DNA from: Enoplosus armatus
Lineage: Eukaryota > Chordata > Actinopteri > Centrarchiformes > Enoplosidae
Assembly (NCBI RefSeq): GCF_043641665.1
Contig: NC_092198.1
Span: 3,260,501-3,324,500, forward strand
DNA: 64,000 nucleotides
Direction of reading: 5' to 3'
Below the pieces are notes generated by a model. It was given only the letters and a program-made list of their open reading frames with translations. It did not search any database and was not told the origin of the DNA. A program made the translations under genes and the position numbers. Positions 12,961 through 26,935 of this stretch are shown here, piece by piece (within the stretch, counting starts at the first letter, position 1; every line of letters starts with the position of its first letter).

Positions 12961-15900
12961 CCAACAAGATACCCAACAATAAAATAAAATAATACTAAAA
13001 CAGATAAGACGCGTTTCAAATAAAACAGTGTGCTAGAATTTTGAAAAGCGTTATATAAGTCCATTTATCACTGTTAAAAGCCTTTATTGTCGGGTCAGTT
13101 TATACTCTGACGGGGCAAGATTATATACAATTGAATGCAACACAGCTAATATAATAGCTTCCTCCATTTTGGGCCCACTGGCACTTTGTTCAATCAAAAG
13201 TCATCACTGTCAAGATTGATCAAATGTGCAAAATTTGTGTCAGTGTGGAACCAAAAAAAGTACATGCCTATAGTGTAATTCAAAGGTTTAGTTCTGTCAG
13301 GAAGAATGAGAGAGAGAACTCTGATCCCTGCAGAGATGGAGGTGGATGGAGAGGCGGGAGGGAGGGAGGGGGGGGGGGTCTCAGGGCTGAGTGAAAATAT
13401 GTGGCCAGTGATGATTTACTTTCTGCTCTGGGGCTTTCTCATGTGGGTGTAACCACAAATGTTTATAGTGACCGCATTTGAAATAATGTCGAAACCCTGC
13501 TTTGCTTATGGATACGATTAAGCCAACTCCCCGGAGCACATTCTATCTCTTAAAACTGTATCTGATGTGATTAAGAGCTCAAGCATGTAAATATTGGTCA
13601 AGTAACTCTTAGGCATTAAATACTGGATCATGTGTTTCGTTTTGTTTTTGGCATCTTAACGTGATCATAAAAAAAAGAGAACATTTTGACTCAATTACTA
13701 TTACAACAATGCAGAAAACAGCTTCCTCTCATGATTTAACTATAAACAGTTTTCTACGTCTCCCCGATGTTGTGTCAATAAGTTTTATACCTTGATAAAA
13801 AATGTTTTCCAGTTTAACAGGGTGGTTGCAGGTGGCACCTCTCCTGCAACACCCAGTCTCCACCCTCCCATTACTTGTGCAAACGGGTATATTGTGATAG
13901 AATGTGTTAATGCCCATAAGGTAGAAGGCTGAAAAAAGTATGCAGCACTATACTGGTGTCAAGCCATTTCTTATGATCAGTATTTATTTCAAAGTCATAA
14001 TAAATGACATTTTCATGTTTTAGATGTATTATGTTTTTACTCCACCCTGACTGGTGGATCAAACATGCTGATTTGACCCTAAAGCAACATCGTGAAAGCT
14101 TTTTACGTTGCTGGATTTGCTTCTCTACACAGGTGATGACTGGCAATGAAAAAAGGAGTGATGCATTTTATACATGTGTTTTATAAAACACTTTCTCTGC
14201 TATAAACAGGAGAAACAATCTGCTAGGATGAGCGGCGATAGCCACCATCCCTGGACCCTAACCAAAACATAAACAACAAATGCTCAGTGGTATCTACCCG
14301 CGTAGATACGCTATAATTGCAGAGGTTTTGAAACTAAGGTCAGTGAATCGGCTGCCTCCACTTCAATAAAATGGAAGGTGAATGGAAGGTTAATGGCACT
14401 GAGAGATGCATTATTGTGTATTTCCTACCATGGTTAGGTAGGAAAATATGTTTTTTTGTAAATTGGGCGGACTGGCCCTTAAAACCCAAACGTTAACAGA
14501 AAATCGAGGGAAATTATGTCACAAAAACTGACTGTCGAAAGGGCCAGTGGGAAAACACTACACCAATAAACAATTTATTGCAAATACGACTCACAACGAC
14601 AGCAAGTTACAACTTCTTCAAAGTACAGAAAGCTAAAAGTATTGGAGTTTGTTTTCTCCTCATGGGGATTTTCCTAATAACTTCTGGGTATTTTTGTATT
14701 CTTTCTTTCTAGCTTGTACAAAAAACCCTAAACTGCATGAAACATGTGCATCAGTCACTGTAGCCCTGGTGAAAATGTAAGGGAAATCACCCTGCATGGA
14801 GGAAACAGTAGCTGAGGTTCCACATTCCAGAGGGATAAATGAGCCCACACAGTACAGTTGGCATTATCGTGGAAACACCATGAATTATACAGAAGTCACA
14901 GCGCAGCTCCTCATCCTTCGTCTTCCAGGGACAACGTATGCAGAAGACAAAGAGCGCCTCTGTACGACACCTGTCACTGCATTTGACTTGCATGTTCTCG
15001 TCTCCGCTGACGGCAGCATCACGAACAGGCTGACATGTTTTACTGTCAGCCTGGCGATAAGCCAAACCCTCCAGACTTCTTGCTACTAATTCAGCAAAAC
15101 AAAGACATGAAGTCTCTAGAGCTCATTCTGCATTAAGGTTGGACAACATAACAATACATACATGAGAGGATAGATTTTTGTCCTCCATTTTATGTCTAAA
15201 TAAGACAAAGCAGTCCGTGTGGATCTGCTTGGCAGTGAGGAGCCCTGCTGCTGAGGGACTGGGCCCTGTTTGCTGCATATCTGCTCTGATTTCCCCCTTC
15301 GAGGCACAGAAGGAAAGTGAAAAAGGCACACCCCTGTGCCCCCCAGTTAATGTGTCCTGTTGAAAAAGAATCACAATCTGCTAAACAGTTTGCGTACACG
15401 TCCACGTGCATGAAGTGTCTGTCACTCACCCATCCCGGCCCTCCCATCCCGGGTGAGGGTATTAATCTTTTACAAACCAGTTCATGGCTCTGTCATTAAT
15501 CACCCTGCCTGCATGTGACAGTGACTTTGAATTTCCACTAAGCTGGAAGTGTTTCAAGAGTCCCTTTCTTACGGAAGCTGTGAACAACAACTAAAATACA
15601 GAGTACGTGTCTCGAACAGAAAGAACCACTTCCACATTACAGTGACATCCCTGATCACAATCTTGTTCGTACCAGGCAACACATGGACAGGTTTGCTATT
15701 TTTATGGCCTTTTCCAGTTCAGCTAAAACTGCCAAGATTGTCCTGAACAGAAACATAGCACTGGCAATGTGACCGTCAAATGTTGTTGGACAAGTGAAAC
15801 CGAAGCAATTCTGACGTGATGTTTGTGCCGGAGTAAAAGGTCAGGGGGCTGAACAAGACCTTAAGATTTAACAGGAAATGTCAGTGAACATTAGGCTCTT

Positions 15901-16750
15901 TGCTAATAAATAAGACACAGGTGAAATAAAACGTTTGTTAGCTTCAAAGCTTAGCGAATCCAGATATTTCACCAGATCCAAAATGGCACGAGCCACCAGT
16001 CCATCCCTGGTAGCGTCACCTCATTTGATGCACATCGACTGACACCGCAGCACACGGCAGCAGCACTCTACAGACAGAGGTAGCAGATCTGCCGAACAGG
16101 GAAGAGAAAACAAAACAAGTGTTGCTTTTCTGTGACATCGGGAAATAGCGGTGTTTCCTACTACAGAAAATCAAACCCCGGCATGAAGACGTTTACTAGA
16201 CTGTAACTGCCAGTTAGCCAGGACATAAAACAATGATCTGTGTGTGTTTAAAGGCTCATTATCTACCACAGTTTATGTGGGTACATGTACCCTGGCCTGG
16301 ATATTTAGATGATTAGAGGAAAAAAGTAGCCTTTAAACCAGTTCAAGTGTGGCTCATTGGGGAATGATTAGTTTACGCACCCAATTACTGAAAGAACCTG
16401 TGAGTACTTGTAACACATCACTGCACCCACTAATGGTAGAAGCCACCCATAAGAGAACACCTACACAGCGACACTGTAGCTTCAGCTGCCTGTCCTCCGC
16501 TCTGCCTCTTTATCTCAATGCAACCACTCAAGGTTGGACAGCAAACAGTTCAACAATATTTACTGTATTCACTATATAGCATTCTTTCTTTTTTACAAAG
16601 AGGAGCATTAAATCTAATCTGAAATCTGGAAAGGACAATGCTCCAGACACAGCAGCCAGATGTCTGGTTAAGCATACACCTCCCTAAATCTGTCCTGGAT
16701 TAGTCTAGTGGAAACAAACCCTCGCCCTGTGGGGACTGAAGCCCCAGGTG
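12961..16750. other. Non-coding stretch
   Basis: Apart from the G tract at 13356 I see nothing. Overlapping frames on both strands near 15.1-15.4 kb lack domains. Confidence 0.45.
13356..13378 (+). other. G-quadruplex-capable G tract
   Basis: GGGAGGGAGGGAGGG followed by more G: four or more runs of at least three G with one-base loops. No gene nearby, so any role is unknown. Confidence 0.6.

Positions 16751-16779
<29 letters not shown>
16751..16779. repeat. (CA)n microsatellite
   Basis: A perfect run of about 14 CA units in a G/C-richer stretch. Confidence 0.93.
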
Positions 16780-16781
<2 letters not shown>

Positions 16782-17959
16782 CCAGCCCAGCTTCCTATCC
16801 CTCCCACCCTCCCCTCAGGGCACACAAGATTTAGGGAGCGAGTGGCAGCGCGGTTGGGAAAAGCAGAGATCTGGAAAGTGGAGGCAGGCTCCGCGGAGAG
16901 GTCAGTCACGAAGGATTATGAGTTGTATTGGGGGTCATCTCAGTTAGATGATGTGGGAACGAGGCTGTTCACACTTTCACGGGATTCCAGGAAATGTCAA
17001 GCAGTTTTTAAGCTACTGTTGTATAAAGTTCCAACTCAAATAATGAACGTAAACAGCTGATAAAATCCACGAATGAGAAGCTCGCCAGCAGCTTTCATTC
17101 TGCCCTTTGATTTTATGAGGGACAGCTGAGAGCTGGGAGGTCACACTGACATCGTATGTTGAAAGGGGGTCATTTTTGCCTTGGTGCACTCTACATCATG
17201 CCGCGCATTCTGGATGATTAAACTGAATCCGGAGTTCAGAGAGCCACTTTGACACATTTGCAAGACGTACAGACGCCAGGAGATATTTACTCACAACATT
17301 AATAGAAGACATAAACATCACCCAGTGTGCATTTTGGCAAGAGAATGACAAATCACATTTCCATGTGCATACTAAAATGGATGTTAGTACCAGACATAAA
17401 CACAATCCACTCAATTAGCATACGAGGCATGCACAGTATTAATGCTAGGTGTAAAGGGCGCCTTTGTTTATCTCTAATTGCATCTCCGCTGCTACGATAG
17501 TGTACGATGAAGGCTGGCCGGCAGCCTGTTTACTGCTGGTAATGGCTTCCTCACTTCCCACAAACCCCTGCTGGTCTCCCAGGGATACGCACGGCATATT
17601 AGGAATGATGAAGCCGTGGCAGATGGGCAAGCTCCGTCTCCATGCCCACTTGCCTTATTTGTGTCACAGGCTGGTGAGGCAAGGCGTCATTATCTGCTAA
17701 GTGGCTCCTTCTCCCAGGGTGTGCAGCCAGGTCTCTGCACTCTGAGAGGGAGATAAATAGAGAGTGAAGGAAACATGGGCAGAGCGAGAGAGGGGGAAAG
17801 ACGAGGAGCGAGAGAGCATGTCGTCTGCCTGTGGTTCAGGTAATCAGTTGGAGTGCAGCCCGTGCCCTGCTGTCTGCACACTGCTGAGCCTCGGGAGGCT
17901 GTTGTCTTTAGCCTGTCACGCTCCACAAAGCTTGCATCCATTTAAAGTGGCACTGAATT

Positions 17960-18200
17960 AAAGGTCTCTGATTTATTTGAAGGGGTCCATCTCACGGCTT
18001 CACACTGGGATGCTAAAGGTAGCCGTTCATTTCCAGGAATCAATTATCTGCAACGCCTAATTAATAAACGTCTGAATTAATCAGAGGGAGAATGCGTCAT
18101 CAGAGTCCACACAGAGACACACATGACCGCCATAATGGGCTTGGTTCATCATCAACTCCGACTGCGAGAGCCTGATGAAATGGCCACCATTATCGCTGAT
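17960..18200. promoter_or_regulatory. Candidate enhancer-like segment with clustered homeodomain sites
   Basis: CAATTATC, CTAATTAATAAA and GAATTAATC lie within about 60 bases (18040-18085), beside unique, non-repeat sequence with mixed composition. Such clusters are typical of conserved non-coding elements near developmental genes. Conservation cannot be seen from one genome, so this is only a candidate. Confidence 0.25.
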
Positions 18201-20154
18201 GGCAGCGCAGCGCACACACTAATGGCCGTGTCGCTTATCAGGACTGCAGGTGTGTAATCGTTCAGGAGGGATTCCACTAACAAACGGCGATAGGCGAAAC
18301 CCATTCTGGAACAAAAACCCTGCTGCAGGACAAATAAGATGACACAATGTGCAGCCGTATTTTCCACAAGCTATCAAGAATTGGCTTGGGCATCCTCCAG
18401 CAAACAATGTCCGAGCAGCAAAACACACACGGCAACCGTGATAAAAATATGCCATATTCTGAGGAAGGCTGTAACCAGGCAACAACACAGAGAAACACAT
18501 GAAATGCTGTAAGGCTCCTCAGCAGGGGACAGGAAAACAAGTCCAAATAAACCTTATTATTTATCAATGTCTGTTCCGACCATCTTACATCAACACCGGG
18601 ACAGCTACACTCTTAACAGGCCTCAAGAAGATTTATTCCCTATTAGATGAGTCATTCCCCATGTTGCACCTGCGGTTGTTATCAGCAGGTATCCTGCTGG
18701 CTGTCTGAAGACAGACCGGATCATATGGACCCATCAGACAACTGAATGGCAGAAGCTGTCATAGTTTAGACAGACCCATCCATCTAGGATCTCTTCATCA
18801 ATCATGTGTGAAATACAGTACGTCTGCATTAAAACAATACAATTTGAATCTAAGGCCGAGCTTTGCTGTCTTATAGCATTTGCTGTCTCTTTTTCACCAG
18901 ACTTTTCTTTCTTGTTCCATTGTCTCATTGTCTCTTGGGAGTCACACAACAAGTCCAATTTCTTTCACACATTTTCAACACACATGGACGCAGTTTCACC
19001 TCTTACCAAATGACGCACAGACATCACAGTTAGATACAGATCTTCATCATCTCGCTCTCAGAGAGAAATCAAACGAGCGTATTTCTCCTGGATACAAAGC
19101 CACCAAGATGAGATTAAATGTCTTATTGATATATCATCTACAACAGTGGAAATATGCCCCACAATCAGTCTTATGTTCTGAACCATTTGGGCTAATGAGA
19201 AGCAAATACTGATGTACGCAATCACACGCGTCAACCATCACATATTTCAAGATTAAAATTAGCAAAAGATTGAGGGAGAGAAATACAAAGAAGTGCTAAA
19301 TTTACTGTAACCACAGCAACAGTTGCCTGCTGTTGAGCTTCATCTCTTTTTAGTTCAGTGAACCATTGTTGGATGTGTGAGAACAGCTACACGCATAATC
19401 ACAGCAAATAATGTTATGCTTTCATTTGAATAAAAGTCTCTAACTTTTGTTCGCTGCTTGACTGAATCTTCTGTCACATCTCGTCACTGCCTTTATTGCT
19501 CTAAGTTATTCAAGTTGTTGAACTCCCTTAGAACAAAGAGAACGTGTGCGCTTCATTTGCCTGTAACTTATAATGTGATGAGTCCTTCCTTTCGAGCTTC
19601 CAAACCGAAACCTTGCTTGTAAGTGGAGCCTACATGGAAATCTGGCCAGGAGGACAGTGGAGAGAAAAAAAACAACCCAAAATGACCTGAGGGATGGAAG
19701 GAATTTTGGCATTTTTCTGACTTTCATACAGTGAACTTCAGCCCCTCTCTTTGCTCCTCTTGTATGTGATCTACAGTGTTTCCCTCCTTCTCCCCTTTCT
19801 GCTCGATGTGAACTGCTCGGCTGCCTGTGAAGATTTATTCTCACTGATGTACTTCTATCAGGCAAAAGTTCACTGAAGGCAGCAAAGATATCAGTCTGGG
19901 AGTTATTTCATCTGGAATTTAGTCTTAAAATCTGACTTTTCTCAGGACAAAGTACTGAAGCTTTACTTATGTTTTTTACAAGGGTGAAATAAATTTGAAA
20001 AATGACCTTGTTCCAAGTATACATCAAGGGATTCAAATGATTTAGAAACGAAATAGTGCCCTTCCTCTTTTGAAGACAGTTTAACGCCACTTGCCCCCTT
20101 AAAACACATATGTCACGGGAAACCATTGAAATATTGAATGCAAGATAAGGACGG
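18201..20154. other. Non-coding stretch
   Basis: Unique-looking DNA. Frames up to 119 codons, for example 19506-19865 on the minus strand, have no recognisable family features. Confidence 0.45.
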
Positions 20155-20365
20155 GTTGTTTATCAAGAAATAATTCCAGTACACAACTCCCCCTGAAACC
20201 ACAAATTGTCATTTTTACATTTCTGTTTAAGTGCTGGTGTATTTTCAATAATATGCTAGCTGTTTTCCCCTTGCTTCCATTTTTTATGCTAAGCTAGGCT
20301 AACCACATCCTGTCTGAAATACTTCCAACACATAACTCCCCCTAAAACCACAAATTGTGTCGTGT
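20155..20365 (+). repeat. Dispersed repeat family C, copy 1, with an internal duplication
   Basis: ACAACTCCCCCTGAAACCAC and then AAATTGT occur at about 20179, and again as ATAACTCCCCCTAAAACCAC with AAATTGT at about 20333. Between them is TATGCTAAGCTAGGCTAACC. All are parts of a common fish repeat. The other copy is at 54545-54685 on the opposite strand. Confidence 0.55.
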
Positions 20366-21831
20366 TGTTGTTTTAAAGGTGTGTTCAGATGGGATATGCT
20401 TTGCTTTATTCACACACATTCACATTGTGGACACCCACGTCCAGACATTAGCCATAGCCATCAGCTAGCTAGTGTGCTTGTGTTTGTGACTGGTCCCAAA
20501 ACCTACCAGAAAGTCAGGAAGGGTTTAAAGTGAGGAACATATTTAAGACTGTAGATGTTCCTTTCATTACAGCATTGTTATACTTCTGATGACTAGCCGC
20601 TAGCAAATGCTATTAACACATGCTGTTCTTACATAAGAACACTGAAACAGAAAGTCTCTCGCCAGCAGAGGTATAAGTGGCTTAACCTCAAGACAGGCCA
20701 AGTTTAATTTAAGTTGAGAGGTTAAGTGGCTGAAATCGGAGCTCAGCAGATAATCTGTTGAAAACTTATTCCTGAGGAGGGACACGTAAGGCTGTTCTCC
20801 TCACCCTGATCTACGACCTTTAAAGATCTGCAGGAACGCCACCACAAGGCATTTAAAAACTGATGAGAGAGAGAGAGAGACCCAAAAACTCAAGAGACGA
20901 CTCAAAAGACAAAATCTACCAAATCAAATGTTGTAATGTAATAGAATGTAGCCGGAGGCAGAGTCTGATTTAAGAATATTGTTGCCAGTCCATCTTTTTA
21001 ATGGCGTCCTCGTGTCTCTGGAACGTAGACGAGATCAAATACGCCACTTCAATTATGAGAAAGTGAAAAATATGGAGGATAATTTCACAAAGTGAGACAC
21101 TTCCACCAAAGTGTCAGCGAGACAATAACACCACGCCATCACCAGGGAATTCCAGCTCATCTCAAAGTCCTTCCATTAGGCCTCGAGGTGTGTCAGAGAT
21201 GTAATCTAGGCTTTATTGCGATTCCTTTATGGTGAAAGGTCAACCGACAGAGGTCAACAACCCCGCTGCAATCTGGCTGCAAGTGTCTCTTTCAAAGGCA
21301 GTGGCTGAGATGAGACGTGCTCTTCAGAGGAGTGACAGCCGTGGCACGCCCCGAGGATTCACCCGCCAAGTTCATTAACTTAATATCTGCGGACATCTGT
21401 TTAACGGGCGGCTGTTACTACATCTTACCTAATCAGAGCGCCCCTCTGGGAAATCATCCCGAGGAGTTAGAGACGCCGTCTAACAGCAGCATCCCTGCCA
21501 TCCGCAGGGCCGCTCTGTCATCGCCGTAATTAGGATCTCAGTGAAAAGGAGCCACGTCCTGACAGCTTTCTTATTATTTGATTTCATGAGTGGGAGGAGG
21601 ACACACAGCTAATATAATGCCCCCTATTCATTTCATGTGAGGCTTTTACTTGATGCTCTCAGCCACAAGGCCCTAAGACAAGAGAGCAGGCCGTGTTTGC
21701 AGTCAAACTGTTTGAGTCGAAAGCGTCAAAGAAAAATACAAGGGCAAAGAAAGAGACCCCTCCGAACGATAATGTATCCTAATGACTTCTGTGACTTTCC
21801 CTCTAGTGCCGCCGTCAGGCTGACATTTATT
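20366..21831. other. Non-coding stretch
   Basis: Includes a short (GA)n tract at about 20868-20880. The part at 21100-21620 is unique and of even composition, with CGCCGTAATTAGG at about 21521, and could hold conserved non-coding sequence. No gene. Confidence 0.4.
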
Positions 21832-22040
21832 GGTTTTGAGTAATTATTGCATGGATTTTCATGAAATTTGGGGTATGTGTTCGCCTCATGTAGTCTCATC
21901 ATCAGGTCAAAGTTTTACTTTATTCAGTTACTTTGGTTTATGACCAAATACCTGCAGAACTAAGGACATTCCCATCAGCCTCAGCTGTGTGATCTGCTTT
22001 TAGTGCTAATTAGTAAATGCCGCCATGCTTGCTGTTCTGT
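21832..22040 (+). repeat. Dispersed repeat family A, copy 2
   Basis: Shares GGATTTTCATGAAATTTGG, GACCAAATACCTGCAGAACT, ATCAGCCTCAGCTGTGTG and TTTAGTGCTAATTAG with the copy at 3.1 kb and lies in the same orientation. It keeps the middle part (ATCAGGTCAAAG) that copy 1 lacks. Confidence 0.6.
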
Positions 22041-23449
22041 TGTGTTTTGCTTTAACCAATCAGTCGTGTCATTTTCAGTTGACACGGGTGCTGAGGTAGC
22101 AGTTGCTTTCACAACAATAGAAGAAATAGATGCTATTTCTGCAAGTCATCTTACAACGACCTGTACAGCTGTGTCAATCTCATTGTCTAGGAGAAACCTT
22201 TCGGCGAGAGCGCCATGGACTCTTTATGATGACCGTCATTGCTTAAGTATTTCGGCTTGTCTCAAAAGAAATCACTTTAGCAGGACTACCTGTGCTCCAC
22301 TCGACTGATTGTGCAAGTTTACTGCAATCAAACTAGAGGCCAGAGAATCGAATAAACTGCAGCCGAGACAGTCTGAGATTCTTTGGTGGACTGTAAAAAG
22401 AGGAATCATAACGAAAATCCACTTCATGACAATTCCAGGTGCCTTTAAATCGCCATAGACAGACTGCAAGTGTTAAATCCATTAGCAGTCCGTGTAGAGT
22501 TGGACAAAAAACACAAAGATATGCAGGGTGGTGTTTGCATCCAGCTTTCTTTTGGCTGTTGGCAGTGAGACAGTAGTGTCCAATGAGTAAACCATGTCAA
22601 TGTTTAAGCCATGAATTTGGAATGTGAAGCCGAGTGTCTCTGGTAAAAACACATGCTGCGCTTCACAAACCCGCTTGCTTTTCCTTCCTTCGTGTCCACT
22701 TCACTTCAGCGCCTAATGAATAAAACTGCAATGCACGTAACTATGCCAGATGTTTCATTCTCTCCTGCGTCTTCGTTGGACACGCTGTTTAAAACATAAA
22801 GAACCTGAAGATGATTGAATCGAACGTGAAGCAGCTCCCACTCTGTATATCCACCCGTGTGCTGGGATGGTTCCATTCACGTTATACGAGAGTCCTGCAG
22901 CTCTGGAGAGGCTTTAACAAGCCTCACAAAGGTTATAAATTCTACAGATCTCATCAGGGCCGCCATCCAAGGAAAACTCTCCCAGCACACGTGACGTGAC
23001 GACCGATCTCTCTGAACACATTGTACAGATCACGCGGTGAGATAGACGACGAACCAACGAATCCAACACGCAACTGAACTGTTGTTCATGTTGAAGTAAA
23101 TTAAGGAAACATATTCCTAAATAAAAGCCGAGAATCTCACACATCACAATATGAATTTCTAATCTGTGGTACTTCAGCAAACAGTGGGTGGGTGGCAGAG
23201 ATGAATACCAGATATTTTAGACTAGTGTGTGACAGGAGCCTGGTAGTTTCACCTCAACTTCCAATCCAACATTCTGCACATTGATCAGTTTCAGTAGTGG
23301 TGTTAGAGGCCCCGAAACAATTAGGAAATATTAATATAGCAGCTGCCAACGGTGTGTCATCAGAGATGTGATGTACTGTGGCAGAAAGAAAGAGGGAACG
23401 GCCTCACGTGAAGTTAGATACTAAAAAACGTGAGTGTCAGAATGTCTTT

Positions 23450-23497
<48 letters not shown>

Positions 23498-25149
23498 ATA
23501 TTTTATTTTAGTTAGTTTCTCTAAATTAATTGAAATGAAGGCATTATGGTTTCATTATATAGATAGTCAGACAGACAGGTATACATATTAAGTCTTAAGT
23601 TCAGAGATGTGTCAGTAACAAGCTATATGACCATGTTACAACCAAAACCAAGTGGGATACCATCACGTGTAAATGTCCCACTGCTGAGTGATAATCACAC
23701 TCCATAACATTCGATTGCTCATCTTGTTGAAAATTACATGCAAAAAAGTTTCAAATAAATGTTGCGCTGCCAACATCATCAGCCTCCTGAATGCTCTTCA
23801 CAGGGAGACTCTGCAGTTTGGGGGCGATCCAAAGCAACCCCCAGAGGAAATTAGTGTTTTTGCAGCCCTTTTTATTAGAATTTCAAAAGTAAGTGGATGA
23901 TGGGAGTGAAACTGTAAAGTGCCTTTTAGCAGCTGTCCAATTAAAGCTTGTGGATCCATTCATCACTCCTCATTTTCACGAGAGCAATCTTCCACTGGTT
24001 CAAATGAGGAGGCTTCAGAGGCTTGTCTTGGGAGTCTTGTTTGATTTTTTTTGTATTTTCTTGGGGCTCACCACAGTGACAGAGAAACCGCAGGACAGGA
24101 AGTGAGTGTTTTCTGTGGGGATACATGGAATGCCAGAAGAAAAGTACAAGCTCCAACTTACAAAAAAAAAAAGCACTCACACCAAGACAACCTGTGGAAG
24201 AATTCAGACAGCCTCGGCAGAGCTATACTTTTCCAGGAGGAGGGTGAGAAGAGGGCTAATCTTTCGGGCAACACTACCCCCTGCTCAGCTGGAAAGGAAT
24301 GCGCCCTTTCACAAGCTGAATTGAGGGCATGCCTGGCATGGAAATAATAGGGGAAGAAGTCACAATTTCCCAGATTCTCGGGGGTTGAGGAGGAGCTTAA
24401 ACTGGAGCAGCTCAAGTTGTTTTACCTCTTTCCACTGAGAGGAGAAGACATCTGTAATCTACATACACACCCATGTCATGTTAGAAATGTTGGTTTCTCC
24501 AGCCTTTGCTTCTTTGGAGTTAAAATAAATCAGACTTGGTTCCACCGGGAACGTCCTCCACATGGCTTCATATCCCACTGGGAGCATTTCTGAAGCGTGA
24601 AGAGTGTTTTTGCCTACTTTATTGATTTGGTCATTTGTCTTCGATTGTCGTGCTTCTGCCATGGCCTGGTGCCACCGGTTATAAGAAATGTTGCTGTAGC
24701 GATGTGTTTTATTTTGAAAATTGACAGGAGGCACTATGCCGTTCCTGTGTCTGACTTCCTGCCCCGCTTGTCTGCTCTGTGAAGCTCGAAGCTGTCAAAA
24801 AATAGAATAGGCGCTTCTGAAACACACTGCGGCGCGTTTGGCGGAATCAGAATGTCGAGAGTGACCGCGACGATCAAGGGGTACGCAGACGCAGGGCCGT
24901 GGCCGTGAGGGTTTTTTTTCAGGAGGAATTCTTCAATGTTCATCTCATCTTCTTCTCTCTGCATCATCCTCCTCTGCATCTCCGCTTCCCTCTCTCACTC
25001 TCTCAGTCTAAGATCACTTCGCTTCAGTCAGAAAAGGTGGTATGTCTTTGGTATATGTCTCCCTCACCCGCATCAATAAAACAAACGATAAAGCCGGATG
25101 CTAGCAAATTATATCACAGTAAATGTAAACTCATAGTAAACCGGATCTG
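22041..25149. other. Non-coding stretch
   Basis: Only the (TA)n tract at 23454 stands out. No exon with credible splice sites and a known domain was found. Confidence 0.4.
23454..23492. repeat. (TA)n microsatellite
   Basis: A perfect run of about 19 TA units, self-complementary and able to extrude as a cruciform. Confidence 0.93.
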
Positions 25150-25194
25150 GGCGCCCCGGTAGCTCACCGGGTAGAGCGGGTACTTACCGCATGT
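25150..25194 (+). mobile_element. Truncated tRNA-derived SINE head
   Basis: GCGCCCCGGTAGCTCACCGG and GTAGAGCGGG resemble the first half of a tRNA (D-arm and pol III A-box region), as used at the start of fish SINEs. The sequence departs before any B box (GGTTCGAATCC), so it is neither an intact tRNA gene nor a full SINE. Confidence 0.6.
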
Positions 25195-26467
25195 GTGTGA
25201 TGTTAGTCTCTGATTTTACAGTCTGAAGTGTGTTATTATTTGAACAACTAGCTAGTCGAAAGGAGCAGCTAGACACAGACTTCTGTCTCATATAGAACAG
25301 CAGGAGAAAAGGCACTGAGAGCCATCTCAAGGAAATGAAACTGCTAATTCTGTTAGCGTACATAACAGACATATGAGGATAGTTTTAAGATAAAACCTGA
25401 GAAAATCTTTTAGATTTCTCCTGCAGAGTTCTATGTATTCTGGCACACTGCATGTGTAGCCTGGGAAAATGAAACCCACGTCTGCATATCTGTGGTTTTG
25501 TAAGGAGTCAGCTCTGCCAGTCTGTGCCACACATGGCCCTGTACGTCCCCCTCTGGAAACACGGTAGGCGCTCGGCATTCTTTGTGGCCGATTCCAGACT
25601 AAATTGGCTTGTTTTTCAACACAGAGAAAATGTGTACAGCGCATGCAGCGACAGCAGGGCCAGATATTTTCTCTGCATTCAGTGATGTGGAGCTTCACCA
25701 AGGAGGTCATGTTGACTATTCAAATCATGAGCTCATCCAGTTCTATTCTGATGCTTTCTTCAATCGTGGGAGGACGCTTGAAAAATGCCTCTGTAATTAC
25801 CAAGGAAGCTAACTAATCACAGTATTATATCCTCTTTTCCAACCACTGCGTTTGGCTAGTTTTTGTGCCACATGTAACAGTTGGCGCGCATAATCCATTT
25901 ACAAGTCAAGAATATGAAGTGAAGAAGGTTTATCAGAAAAACCGTGACATGTAAATTAAAAGCGGCATATTGTGGTGTCAAACTTTAGAATCTAAAGTGA
26001 AGAAAGTCCAGACAAAGTCCAAACTTTTCTACTTGTTCAACCCGGGGAAACATTTTGCCGAGAAAGTGCACCATCCTCATCCTAAAACTCATCCTACATG
26101 AGGATAATGGCAGCATGAGGTGCACCAAGAGCTGCGGTGGACATTTCCTGCGCACTCAGCATCTTGGATGAATGGCTGTTCCTCCTGCTCTTTGCACAGC
26201 CTATTAAAAGCTCTTGGTGCATATCTGCTTCACATCAGGATGTGGGGATGTAATTACAGTTACCAAGTAAAGGATGGGGAACAGCAGAGGAGCACACACT
26301 GCCAGCCCCTCTGTGCCAGCATGGAGGCCAGGTTTTTGCCATTGATTACATTAGGCATTTCCTACACTGTGCCTACCTCAAAGAACTCCATCTCACGTTC
26401 CTCCAGCTTTCAGCAGAGCTTTTTGGGAAAGACAAGGCTGAAATATGCCAGAAGCACGAGGTCAGTC
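25195..26467. other. Non-coding stretch
   Basis: Frames of 127 codons (25327-25710, minus) and 118 codons (26120-26476, plus) carry no recognisable motif. Left unassigned. Confidence 0.4.
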
Positions 26468-26935
26468 AGTTTATGATACTTAAACGTTTCGTTCAGCAAG
26501 ATAATCTTCACTAATGAACTCCACTTTTATGAGTTTTGAAGCGTAAATGGAATCGGCGGAAGTAAAAAGCTAACGTTAGGCTATAAACGAACGCATTACT
26601 TCACCGTCACCACCGCTAAGCTTCCAACTAAGACAGATAAAGAGTATAAACACAACAAGGCTGTAAAGGCGGACTAGTGAGTAGATGACTTTCGGCATGA
26701 AAACCTCTGTAGTCTCATTTAGCCGCTTGTTAGCAACAGACTTTTTAAAAAAACCTTCAAAATTCACGAGTGGGGTATCTACTGACGTGTTTTATGTTGT
26801 AGAACAAAACGCTGAAATCTCTTAAGCTTGTGTTTACCTTATTTCAGGTAAAACCCATTCAAGAAACCCATCGACTTCAAGACGAAGGAACCGGAAGTGT
26901 ACAAATGCTAACTCAACAGCTCCCTTATTTAAGCT
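26468..26935 (+). repeat. Dispersed repeat family D, copy 1
   Basis: AAGATAATCTTCACTAATGA, ACTCCACTTTTATGA and GAAGCGTAAATGGAATCG, later TTAAGCTTGTGTTTACC and GAACCGGAAGTG, are the reverse complement of 57718-57920. About 230 bases in the middle (near 26580-26815) have no counterpart in the other copy, so an insertion here or a deletion there occurred. Confidence 0.7.

Noticed and set aside
25150..25222. Possible tRNA gene
   Set aside because: Only the A-box half resembles a tRNA; the anticodon arm, B box and acceptor pairing are missing.
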